A DNA stretch of 6,384 nucleotides from Cohaesibacteraceae bacterium. GTDB taxonomy: Bacteria > Pseudomonadota > Alphaproteobacteria > Rhizobiales > Cohaesibacteraceae. The stretch is from NCBI GenBank assembly GCA_016764535.1, contig JAESRR010000022.1:6196-12579 (forward strand). The letters are read 5' to 3'. Positions 1 through 6,384 of the stretch are shown here, one piece after another. The first letter of the stretch is position 1; every line of letters begins with the position of its first letter. The position numbers and the translations under genes are program-made. Under the pieces are notes generated by a model. That model had not been told where the DNA came from. It saw nothing but the letters and a program-made list of their open reading frames with translations, and did no database searches.

Positions 1-1706
1 TAATTGTGGCACCGGAAGGGGTCTACGACGAATTTTGTGCACGTTTCCCTTATGAAGAGACAGAAGATCAACTAGGCGCAATCGAATCCGTATTTGACGA
101 CCTTGCAAAGGGCCGGCCGATGGACAGGCTGATTTGTGGTGATGTTGGGTTTGGTAAAACCGAAGTCGCGTTAAGAGCGGCATTGCTGGTTGCATTGTCA
201 GGCCGCCAGGTAGCACTTGTCGTGCCAACTACATTGCTGGCTCGTCAGCATTATAAAACATTTGTGGAGAGATTTTCCGGATTTCCTATCGAAATACGAC
301 AGGCTTCACGGTTGGTTGGTGGCAAGGAACTGGCCAAAACCAAAAATGAGTTAAAGGAAGGCCTCGTCGATATTGTCATCGGGACACATGCATTGCTTGG
401 AAAATCGGTAACGTTCCGTGATCTTGGAATGATCATTATCGATGAGGAGCAACACTTCGGTGTGAAGCACAAAGAACGCCTTAAAGAAATGAAATCGGAT
501 GTTCATGTGCTCACATTAACCGCAACGCCCATTCCACGAACGCTACAGCTGGCGCTTACGGGTGTTCGCGAATTATCTCTCATTGCAACACCACCGGTAG
601 ATAGACTTGCGGTTCGCACATTCATTTCGCCATTTGATGGATTGGTGGTGCGAGAAGCTTTGTTGCGGGAGAGATATCGTGGTGGCCAGTCATTTTATGT
701 CTGTCCACGCGTGAAGGATATTGCAAATGTTCGCGCTTTTTTGGAAGATAACGTTCCCGAATTGAAAGTTGCGGTGGCGCACGGTCAGATGGCACCAACA
801 CTTCTTGAAGATATTATGACCGCATTTTATGACGGCCAGTATGACGTGCTGCTTTCGACCACAATCATCGAATCCGGTATTGATGTACCGACTGCAAATA
901 CGCTGATTGTCCATCGGGCTGATATGTTTGGATTGTCACAACTTTATCAATTGCGAGGCAGGGTTGGGCGTTCAAAAATAAGAGCCTATGCATTGTTTAC
1001 GGTTCCGGCGAATAAAGTACTGACGAATACGGCAGAGCGACGCCTCAAGGTATTACAGTCTCTGGATACACTTGGTGCCGGGTTCCAGCTTGCCAGCCAT
1101 GATCTGGATATCAGGGGTGCAGGGAATCTTCTTGGTGAAGAGCAGTCCGGCCAGATCAGGGAAGTCGGGTTTGAACTGTATCAACAAATGTTGGAAGAGG
1201 CTGTTGCATCTCTCAAATCGGGTGATTTTGACGTTGAGGCAGAGAAATGGTCTCCACAGATTACAATTGGCACTGCGGTGCTTATTCCAGAACATTATGT
1301 CAAGGATCTTCAATTGAGGCTGGGTTTATACAAACGTCTGGCAGATCTTGACGATGCAAGAGAAATTGATGCATTTGGTGCGGAATTAATCGACAGGTTT
1401 GGACCGTTGCCCGAGGAAGTCGATCACCTTCTGAAAATTGTCTATATCAAGGGATTGTCGCGAATTGCCAATGTAGAGAAAATTGATGCAGGGCCCAAGG
1501 GAGTTGTGATTTCATTTAGAAACAACGAATTCCCCAATCCTGAAGCGCTGGTTGGATACTTGACCGAACAGGGAACACTTGCACGAATTCGGCCTGATCA
1601 AAAAATAGTCCTGTTTCGTGATTGGACCAAACCTGTTCAGCGGCTGAAAGGGACTGCCGTGATTATGACCCAGTTTGCCCGACTTGCCGGGAAAGCGAAC
1701 AAATAG
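1..1706 (+). CDS. mfd: Mfd transcription-repair coupling factor, C-terminal half (5' partial)
   Basis: Mfd is a cytoplasmic ATP-driven translocase that pushes stalled RNA polymerase off DNA and recruits UvrA for transcription-coupled repair. The gene runs in from the left edge (codons in phase from base 3), so the GTG at 6 is an internal codon, not the start. Counting from that GTG, the RecG-like helicase core shows Walker A GDVGFGKT (45-52), the DEEQ box (146-149), TATPIPRT (172-179), the segment [16 protein letters not shown] and motif [11 protein letters not shown] (315-323). Next comes the Mfd translocation region with [17 protein letters not shown] (366-382), then the C-terminal regulatory domain (about 417-566). 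The visible 568 codons match the part of a roughly 1150-residue Mfd after the RNA-polymerase-interacting domain; the UvrB-like N-terminal domains lie outside. Stop is TAG. All helicase motifs are intact. The next gene converges from the other strand one base away. Confidence 0.97.
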   Translation, partial: IVAPEGVYDEFCARFPYEETEDQLGAIESVFDDLAKGRPMDRLICGDVGFGKTEVALRAALLVALSGRQVALVVPTTLLARQHYKTFVERFSGFPIEIRQASRLVGGKELAKTKNELKEGLVDIVIGTHALLGKSVTFRDLGMIIIDEEQHFGVKHKERLKEMKSDVHVLTLTATPIPRTLQLALTGVRELSLIATPPVDRLAVRTFISPFDGLVVREALLRERYRGGQSFYVCPRVKDIANVRAFLEDNVPELKVAVAHGQMAPTLLEDIMTAFYDGQYDVLLSTTIIESGIDVPTANTLIVHRADMFGLSQLYQLRGRVGRSKIRAYALFTVPANKVLTNTAERRLKVLQSLDTLGAGFQLASHDLDIRGAGNLLGEEQSGQIREVGFELYQQMLEEAVASLKSGDFDVEAEKWSPQITIGTAVLIPEHYVKDLQLRLGLYKRLADLDDAREIDAFGAELIDRFGPLPEEVDHLLKIVYIKGLSRIANVEKIDAGPKGVVISFRNNEFPNPEALVGYLTEQGTLARIRPDQKIVLFRDWTKPVQRLKGTAVIMTQFARLAGKANK

Positions 1707-1707
1707 A

Positions 1708-2355
1708 TCAATTGTTGGAAATATCATTTGATATTTTTTGCAATGTATCGGCGAGCTGCCGGGCCGGTTGTGCGCCTACGATCGCAAATTTATCTTCCAC
1801 AATATATGTTGGAACAGAAGATATTCCCGACTGGCTTGAGGAGATGACTGAATTTCGAACGGTATCAAGATCGAGGCTGCTTTGTAACCTGGACAGGGTG
1901 TCATCACGATCAAGGCCTGCCTGCATTGCAATATCAGCGAGAACATTGAGATCCGCCAATGATTTTCCATCAAGAAAATATGCCTGAAACAAAGCTTCGA
2001 CCATTTCGTTCTGTAAACCGTATTTGTGGCTCCAGAAGATCATTCTGTGTGAATTTAGAGTATTGGGGGATATCTTGATATCGTCAAACTGGAACGCAAT
2101 GCCTTCGGCAAGTCCGGCCTGCTTTATTGATTCGTAAAAGGTTTTTGCGCGCTCGACCCCAAATTTGTCAGTCAGATATTGCTGCCGGTCCTTGCCTTGT
2201 TCCGGGAGCGTCGCATCCAGTTGAAAAGGAAGCCAGCGCAATTCTATCTCGAGCGAACCAAGATTTTCTATTGCCTGTTCCAGGCGTCTTTTCCCAATAT
2301 AACACCATGGACACATGACATCGGAAACAACAGAAACCGAAAGTTTGTTCTTCAT
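1708..2355 (-). CDS. FrnE-type DsbA-family thiol oxidoreductase (cytosolic)
   Basis: A 215-residue protein of the DsbA / HCCA-isomerase / FrnE thioredoxin-fold family, whose members make, break or isomerise disulfides. The active-site CPWC is at residues 15-18 at the end of the first strand. Family signatures follow: WLPFQLD (41-47), an acidic/Gly stretch ending in YLTDKFG (60-66), NTLNSHR (98-104), and the cis-proline loop SVPTY with P182, followed by a FAIVGAQ-like segment (190-196). There is no signal peptide or membrane segment, so it should be cytosolic, unlike periplasmic DsbA. The length is normal for the family. The start is supported by GGAG six bases upstream of ATG. The gene lies 64 nt downstream of the REC-REC-GGDEF-like gene, and that gap holds a promoter-like pair and a LexA-type site. 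Known: FrnE of Deinococcus radiodurans has been linked to oxidative and radiation tolerance. Substrate here is unknown; a glutathione-dependent isomerase role is less likely because of the intact CxxC. Confidence 0.9.
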   Translation of the reverse strand: MKNKLSVSVVSDVMCPWCYIGKRRLEQAIENLGSLEIELRWLPFQLDATLPEQGKDRQQYLTDKFGVERAKTFYESIKQAGLAEGIAFQFDDIKISPNTLNSHRMIFWSHKYGLQNEMVEALFQAYFLDGKSLADLNVLADIAMQAGLDRDDTLSRLQSSLDLDTVRNSVISSSQSGISSVPTYIVEDKFAIVGAQPARQLADTLQKISNDISNN

Positions 2356-2361
2356 CTAAAA

Positions 2362-2365
2362 CTCC
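2362..2365 (-). promoter_or_regulatory. Ribosome binding site of the FrnE-like gene
   Basis: On the minus strand GGAG is followed by a six-base spacer (TTTTAG) and ATG. This supports 2355 as the start of the FrnE-like gene. Confidence 0.65.
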
Positions 2366-2379
2366 GTATGTTCAAGTGA

Positions 2380-2394
2380 GTTCTAACAGTGTTC
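2380..2394 (-). promoter_or_regulatory. Candidate LexA (SOS) box, GTTC-N7-GTTC
   Basis: The plus strand reads GTTC at 2380-2383, seven bases, then GTTC at 2391-2394 (GAAC-N7-GAAC on the gene's strand). This is the direct-repeat operator known for LexA in alphaproteobacteria such as Rhodobacter, Rhizobium and Caulobacter. It sits 25-39 bases upstream of the ATG of the FrnE-like gene and just downstream of a candidate -10, where a repressor could block transcription. A further GTTC starts at 2370. The right half-site also forms an 11-bp palindrome, TGTTCTGAACA (2390-2400), so a different dimeric regulator is possible. By simple arithmetic either orientation of the eight fixed bases occurs about 3 times per 100,000 positions, so a chance match in this 64-base gap is unlikely but possible. 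Confidence 0.5.
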
Positions 2395-2396
2395 TG

Positions 2397-2423
2397 AACA
2401 TAACGGTTTCAATTAAATGTCAA
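2397..2423 (-). promoter_or_regulatory. Candidate sigma-70-type promoter for the FrnE-like gene
   Basis: On the minus strand a perfect -35, TTGACA (2423-2418), overlaps the TGA stop of the preceding gene. After a 15-base spacer comes TATGTT (2402-2397), four of six matches to TATAAT. The spacer is shorter than the ideal 17. Transcription would begin near 2390, inside the LexA-type site. An alternative -35, TTGAAA (2412-2407), has no good -10 at normal spacing. Confidence 0.35.
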
Positions 2424-3775
2424 ATTGAGATTTCTGGATCTTCAAATAATTGCCTGATGAGTGATTCCCGGGTTTCTTCTCCCGATATGGCAATCAACGC
2501 CCCTTCGAGATACAGGTTGATGGGGTTACCATTTATTTCAAGTGAAACAGGCGTATGATTGACGACAGCTCTGATGCGGCGCACTGCAGTGGCAGCGGAC
2601 TCCAGTGTCATGTCAGGAAAAATTGCGACGAATCGCTCGTGGTCCAGGCGCGAAATCATGTCTTCGCCACGTATCAGATCCTGTAAAACCCGACCTGCCT
2701 TGGCAATCGCCGTTTCTTTTTGTTCTGGATTTAAAGTATTGTTCTGGCCATCTACCGAAATAGTAAATCCTGCGAGAGCAACAGGCCTTTGAAAATCCTT
2801 GCAGTCAGTTATTGTAGCGCCCAGATGTTCGTTAAAAAACTTGTCGCTGTAAAGATGGGTCAATTCATCTGTTGGCGTGAGATTTTTCGCTTCTCGAAAT
2901 AGTTTACCAAGTTGATTCCGGTAACGGTGTTCCCGAACCATGGCCATAAGACGACCGAATATCTGTTCGCGGTCAAACGGAAATGAAATCAGGTCTGTTG
3001 CGCCACTTGCAAGAGCAGTAACAGCCAGCTCCACTGCGCTTTCCGGACATGTAACCAATATAGGAAGATCAAAGAACCGGGGGTTATTACGAAGGCTCTC
3101 GATGAAGCCGATCAAATGATCCTGCTTTTCATCCATGTCGATGATAATGGCGTCAAATGTATGGTGCACCAGATATGTTTCAGCCATCAACTGGGTGAGG
3201 GCACCAATAAATGAATTGCCTGCCGGCATTGCATTTTGCAATGGAAGGAAGGTCATACCTTTGCCGACGACAAGAAATCGTGCGTCTTCAATGATTCTCG
3301 GCGGTGGCAATACCGGCAATCCAACACCAAATTTGTGAGACGTTTTTGATCGTCTGACGGCTTCCCGCCTCATCGTTGACAGCCGCATTAATGACTGTAA
3401 ACGCGCATGAAATTGTTCATCCGTAATCGGGGCTTCAAAAACATCATCAAACCGGGACAGCAAATACAGTTTCTGATTTTCACTTGCAGCCGTTATTGCA
3501 ACGATCGGAATTTGCGTTTCCCGAAATTTTTCCGAAGCCCTTAACTGGCCGCTGCATTCGATTAACCGGGCATGCTTTTCCACCGGGGAGCTTACAAGAT
3601 CAAGGATAACCAGATCAGGTGAATTTGGGACCTGCGGAATATCCGGGGAATTGGGAGATAAATCCAGCCTGGAAGTATCAACGGCAAATCCCCGATCTTC
3701 CAAAAAACGATTAAGCAACACGGCGTCCGGATTAGATCCCTCATCGCCAACCAAAACCAAAGCCGTTTTACTCAT
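2420..3775 (-). CDS. REC-REC-GGDEF protein with degenerate cyclase site and retained c-di-GMP I-site (PleD/PopA-like)
   Basis: A 451-residue cytoplasmic protein with PleD order: receiver 1 (about 3-132), receiver 2 (about 164-284), GGDEF-like domain (about 302-451). Receiver 1 has D11/E12, the likely phospho-acceptor D59 (LVILDL) and T95, but its conserved Lys is replaced (EAP, 114-116). Receiver 2 has D213 (IIIDMD) but FPF (265-267) where KPF is usual. The third domain opens with TDELTHLYSDKFF (302-314), like the TDxLTxLxNRR signature. The active-site GGEEF is DHERF (378-382), and the first-strand metal-binding Asp region reads FTISVDG, so cyclase activity is improbable. RGED (369-372) lies five residues before DHERF, exactly the RxxD I-site spacing of PleD. 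The best guess is a c-di-GMP-binding effector analogous to Caulobacter PopA; orthology is unproven. ATG at 3775 is chosen over in-frame GTG at 3790 because GAGGG lies eight bases before the ATG and would fall within the longer reading. Confidence 0.85.
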   Translation of the reverse strand: MSKTALVLVGDEGSNPDAVLLNRFLEDRGFAVDTSRLDLSPNSPDIPQVPNSPDLVILDLVSSPVEKHARLIECSGQLRASEKFRETQIPIVAITAASENQKLYLLSRFDDVFEAPITDEQFHARLQSLMRLSTMRREAVRRSKTSHKFGVGLPVLPPPRIIEDARFLVVGKGMTFLPLQNAMPAGNSFIGALTQLMAETYLVHHTFDAIIIDMDEKQDHLIGFIESLRNNPRFFDLPILVTCPESAVELAVTALASGATDLISFPFDREQIFGRLMAMVREHRYRNQLGKLFREAKNLTPTDELTHLYSDKFFNEHLGATITDCKDFQRPVALAGFTISVDGQNNTLNPEQKETAIAKAGRVLQDLIRGEDMISRLDHERFVAIFPDMTLESAATAVRRIRAVVNHTPVSLEINGNPINLYLEGALIAISGEETRESLIRQLFEDPEISI

Positions 3776-3783
3776 GAACTCAA

Positions 3784-3788
3784 CCCTC
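3784..3788 (-). promoter_or_regulatory. Ribosome binding site that sets the start of the REC-REC-GGDEF-like gene
   Basis: The minus strand reads GAGGG, eight bases, then ATG at 3775. The alternative GTG start at 3790 overlaps this site and has no purine-rich site of its own at the right distance, so the shorter 451-residue protein is favoured. Confidence 0.65.
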
Positions 3789-3885
3789 ACTCAACAAGTA
3801 ATCAATCCTGGCGGAGTTTGGTGAAGAGGGCCTTAACCGATTAAAATATATCTTTGCAGGGTTGCACCGTTTTTATCCCAGGTAT

Positions 3886-5574
3886 TTATGTTGGATGGGG
3901 TAGCTGGGTTCGCCGAACGGCACCGCCTGGCCCTCTGGGAATACCAGTTGTTTCGACAATTTCATGTGGGACTTTGTGTCTTGCCGCATTCACGCTGTTT
4001 AAATAGTGCTTGAGATCGTTGGTCAGATTTACGGATTTGCCAGATGATACTATGGCGACGCAAAGCCTGTTGCCCAAAACCGGGTCAGATTGAACGTAGG
4101 CCGCAGCGTCGGATGCCCCGTCAAATCCTTGATACAGCGAATCAAGTTCTTCTGCATGAATGGTAATACCGCCCAGAGCAAATACATCTCCCATATCGCC
4201 TATCGGCACAAATGAACTGTGATCTTCGGCCGCCAGTTTGCCTCCAATTTCGGTACGCACAAAGCCGTTTTTATCCAGATGAATGAGTTTTGTGTTTTTC
4301 AGAGTGTCGGTTAGCCGCGGGTACGATTGTTGTGAGACCATCGGGCCTCGCACACAAAGTTCACCACCCATCATTGATTTGATTCCAAAACTATCAACGC
4401 CTTCCTGCATGCTTCGTAAATGGGTTTCAAGCAAAACCGGTCCATGTTCGGCGCCATGAGGAGATCTGATTTTCCCAAGAGGAATTGTGCCAGGTTCCCC
4501 GGCGTCCGCGCTTCTTGTTCTGGCGTATAATGCAAATTCTCTAATGCTGGTTATGTCAACGATCGATAAATCTTCGGGTGTATCAAAACGCGCTATGTCC
4601 GCTGTATGATTCCTTGGCCAGATCAGTCCAATTGATTTCAACGTCGAATTGTCCGATTCTACATATTTTTGAACAAAACTTCGCCCCAAAGAACCCGGTA
4701 ACAGCAGGTGACTGGTTTCACGAGCGGTAACATTTTCGCAAAGTCTTTTGTCATTGGTATAATGATGCAAGTGCAATCTACACCCGGCCAGAAGCCAGGG
4801 GACGACAGCTGCTCCAAATCCGCAAATTCCGGAGAGTTGGAACGGTGACATCAAATTTGTTGAAGCATCAAGGCGAGATTCCAGAAGTTGCATCATCCCG
4901 GTGGCGATCCAGTGATTATGACTCCTTGGTACCGGAATGCGCGCATTTAGTTGATCGGCCGTCCAGGTGATTGTCGCAATATGATCAGCCGCCGCATCCT
5001 TGCGTTTGGGAGGTACAAAATCTTCGACTTCGTCTCCATCCAGATAGGCAGAAAGATCAATCAGGCCATCTGGTACACGCGATCCAAAACCAAAGACGAA
5101 CTGGATGCCAAATACATCGGCCGCAACATTACGCATACTTTCGCCGATGGTACAGTTTTCCAATGTATCACCGACAACAATTGCTTTTGCACCAATAGCC
5201 GAGAGAGCTTCCGATATATCCGCTTCCCGCCAGGTGAGAGGTAACGGACTAACGATGCAGCCAGCTCTTAATATTGCCAGAAATGTGATAACTGCCATTG
5301 CTGACGGCGGCATCTGCATTGCAATCACAGTGTCGGGCTTTAACCCCACTGAAACAAGAAAAGCAGCAACGTTGTCAATACGTTTGTCGACTTCTGCGTT
5401 AGTTAGACACTGTGGCTTAAATCCACTAAATTGATCGAGATCCGGATCATCAATCAGTGCCAGATCATCCGGCCGGGATTGGGCCGTGCGCCTAAACACT
5501 GATTCTAGCGTGTTCCGTCCCCAACTGCCGTCTCCGACATAGGCGTCAATGGTCTTTTCATCAGTGAGTATCAT
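3886..5574 (-). CDS. ANL-superfamily (acyl-CoA synthetase-like) protein lacking catalytic motifs; probable pseudoenzyme
   Basis: A full-length 562-residue member of the adenylate-forming (AMP-binding) superfamily, whose active members adenylate a carboxylic acid and pass it to CoA or a carrier protein. The fold is recognisable: N-terminal strands with MPPSAMAVITFLAILRAGCIVSPLP-type wording (88-112), SH after the loop (218-219), GELCVRGP (404-411), the hinge area (459-469) and a C-terminal lid. The chemistry is missing. The A3 loop (TSGTTGxPKG in active enzymes) is TADQLNARIP (205-214) at the same length; YGxTE is TSIRE (342-346), keeping only the Glu; TGD is TEI (441-443); the hinge GR is GD (459-460); and the A10 lysine in PRxxxGK is Ala552 (PRGPGGAVRR). 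There is no frameshift or stop, and AGGAGG precedes the ATG by six bases, so a selected non-catalytic role is likelier than decay. No signal peptide. It follows the YejA-like gene by 27 nt and is probably cotranscribed with it. Confidence 0.88.
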   Translation of the reverse strand: MILTDEKTIDAYVGDGSWGRNTLESVFRRTAQSRPDDLALIDDPDLDQFSGFKPQCLTNAEVDKRIDNVAAFLVSVGLKPDTVIAMQMPPSAMAVITFLAILRAGCIVSPLPLTWREADISEALSAIGAKAIVVGDTLENCTIGESMRNVAADVFGIQFVFGFGSRVPDGLIDLSAYLDGDEVEDFVPPKRKDAAADHIATITWTADQLNARIPVPRSHNHWIATGMMQLLESRLDASTNLMSPFQLSGICGFGAAVVPWLLAGCRLHLHHYTNDKRLCENVTARETSHLLLPGSLGRSFVQKYVESDNSTLKSIGLIWPRNHTADIARFDTPEDLSIVDITSIREFALYARTRSADAGEPGTIPLGKIRSPHGAEHGPVLLETHLRSMQEGVDSFGIKSMMGGELCVRGPMVSQQSYPRLTDTLKNTKLIHLDKNGFVRTEIGGKLAAEDHSSFVPIGDMGDVFALGGITIHAEELDSLYQGFDGASDAAAYVQSDPVLGNRLCVAIVSSGKSVNLTNDLKHYLNSVNAARHKVPHEIVETTGIPRGPGGAVRRTQLPHPT

Positions 5575-5580
5575 TGTCAG

Positions 5581-5586
5581 CCTCCT
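5581..5586 (-). promoter_or_regulatory. Strong Shine-Dalgarno of the ANL-like gene
   Basis: The minus strand carries a full AGGAGG, a six-base spacer (CTGACA) and ATG at 5574. It fixes the start and argues that this motif-poor protein is actively translated. Confidence 0.8.
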
Positions 5587-5601
5587 GGCCGTTAGCTGGA
5601 T

Positions 5602-6384
5602 TCAGGGCTGATACCACCAGGTGGAAGGTCGGTATCCATACAGGGAAGTTTTGTCCGGGCTTTTAATACTGGATTTGCGTGCAATCCATTGTGCCGGGCC
5701 ATGGAATAGTGGAACGACATAATAGCCGGATATGAGCGAACGGTCGAGGGCCCGGGTTGCAGTTACAAAATCCTCCCTTGTCCGGGCCGCAAGCATCGCG
5801 TCTATCGATTTATCAATCGCGGGATTGGCTGCGCCTGCCTGGTTAAACCAGCCATCGATATCGCGGCGATTTGAACGCCAGCGAGAATTTTGTTCGGTTC
5901 CAGGAGACAGGGATGCGGACCACGACATTTGTAACATGTCAAAATCCATCGTTTTGCGTCGTTCCCAAAACTGGGTGGATTCAACGGATCGAACATCGAC
6001 TCCCACACCAATTCTGGCAAGTGTTCTGGCAAAAGCCAGTGCAAGTCGTTCCTGATCCTTGTTTGTAACCATAAATTCGAATGTCAGTTTTTTGCCGGAC
6101 TTCAGGTTAGTCATTTTGGCGTTGGAAATTTCGTACCCGGCCTGTTTTAACAAAGCGATGGCGTCTCGAAATGTCGCGCGGTCGTCACCCCTGGTGCTGC
6201 CGGAAACCGGCGAGTATTTGCCTTCAAGAACTGCCGGATCGATCGTTTCCAGATGGTCCTGCAATATGTTTTTTTCCATTTCCGAAGCCGGGATACCCAG
6301 CGCAGACAATTCGGATCCCTGAAAATAGGACCCGGTACGGGAATACTGGCCGTGATAAAGGTTTTTGTTTATCCATTTAAAATT
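5602..6384 (-). CDS. YejA-like ABC-transporter periplasmic substrate-binding protein, C-terminal part
   Basis: The C-terminal 260 residues of a family-5 extracellular solute-binding protein (OppA/DppA/YejA class). The frame is open to the right edge, so the internal TTG at 6309 is not the start. Just inside the edge it reads WINKNLYHGQYSRTGSYF, then SELSALGIP, close to the YejA-branch signature (NK.LF.G.Y.R..SYF.NSELA..G.P). Later family landmarks are the LLKQAGYE helix, ARTLARIGVGVDVR, FDMLQMSWSASLSPGTEQ, ANPAIDKSIDAML, ATRALDRSLISGYYVVPLFH and a C-terminal STWWYQP. A complete member has about 600 residues with an N-terminal export signal, which lies outside the window. These proteins bind peptides or peptide-like compounds in the periplasm and deliver them to an inner-membrane permease. 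Which substrate applies here cannot be told. The expected permease gene does not follow; an ANL-like gene does, 27 nt downstream. Confidence 0.92.
   Translation of the reverse strand, partial: NFKWINKNLYHGQYSRTGSYFQGSELSALGIPASEMEKNILQDHLETIDPAVLEGKYSPVSGSTRGDDRATFRDAIALLKQAGYEISNAKMTNLKSGKKLTFEFMVTNKDQERLALAFARTLARIGVGVDVRSVESTQFWERRKTMDFDMLQMSWSASLSPGTEQNSRWRSNRRDIDGWFNQAGAANPAIDKSIDAMLAARTREDFVTATRALDRSLISGYYVVPLFHGPAQWIARKSSIKSPDKTSLYGYRPSTWWYQP

Noticed and set aside
1622..1987. 121-residue plus-strand open frame across the mfd end and the FrnE-like gene
   Set aside because: It lies antisense to a well-supported gene, shows no family features, and its Cys/Arg/Ser-rich wording is typical of a shadow frame.
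3776..3790. Upstream GTG start (3790) for the REC-REC-GGDEF-like gene
   Set aside because: The ATG at 3775 has GAGGG at good spacing, while the GTG start would consume that site and adds only five residues without family support.
3776..3885. Possible intrinsic terminator after the ANL-like gene
   Set aside because: The gap has only an imperfect inverted repeat (about 3822-3840) with almost no loop and no T-run, so it does not make a convincing terminator hairpin.
5105..5434. 109-residue plus-strand open frame inside the ANL-like gene
   Set aside because: It is antisense to a coding frame with clear homology and has no ribosome site or recognisable domain.
3886..5574. Calling the ANL-like gene a pseudogene
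   Set aside because: There is no frameshift or internal stop, length is normal, spacing between motifs is preserved and the ribosome site is near perfect; the changes look like loss of catalysis, not decay.
5602..6309. Stand-alone 235-residue protein starting at TTG 6309
   Set aside because: The frame stays open to the window edge and the upstream codons encode a clear YejA-branch signature, so this is a truncated view of a longer gene.

Overview
The window reads as chromosomal DNA of an alphaproteobacterium with moderate GC. The clues are the wording of the Mfd C-terminal half, a cytosolic FrnE-type DsbA protein, a YejA-type binding protein, a PleD/PopA-like REC-REC-GGDEF protein, and a GTTC-N7-GTTC site of the alphaproteobacterial LexA type. 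The genus cannot be fixed by reading alone. Base composition and codon use look even throughout, and I see no mobile element, tRNA, rRNA or CRISPR array.

Layout. Positions 1-1706 (+) hold the C-terminal half of mfd, the transcription-repair coupling factor; the gene begins outside the window. All other genes lie on the minus strand. Read in their own direction from the right edge they are: the C-terminal 260 residues of a YejA-like ABC-transporter substrate-binding protein (6384-5602, open at the right edge); after 27 nt, a 562-residue ANL-superfamily (acyl-CoA synthetase-like) protein (5574-3886); after 110 nt, a 451-residue REC-REC-GGDEF-like protein (3775-2420); and after 64 nt, a FrnE-type DsbA-family oxidoreductase (2355-1708). 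The last gene ends tail to tail with mfd, with one base between the stop codons.

The main result is that two adjacent genes look like pseudoenzymes rather than pseudogenes, since both have full-length open frames and good ribosome binding sites. The ANL protein has lost the phosphate-binding loop, the YGxTE motif, the TGD aspartate and the A10 catalytic lysine, with no length change across the A3 loop. The GGDEF-like protein has DHERF in place of GGEEF and has lost the upstream metal-binding Asp, but keeps an RxxD inhibitory-site motif at exactly the PleD spacing. This points to a c-di-GMP-binding effector of the PopA kind rather than a cyclase.

A second result is regulatory. The gap in front of the FrnE-like gene contains GTTC-N7-GTTC just downstream of a plausible promoter (TTGACA / TATGTT), so this thiol oxidoreductase may be part of the SOS response. 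Whether the genes act together is unknown. The binding protein and the ANL protein are probably cotranscribed; the other two genes could each have their own promoter.
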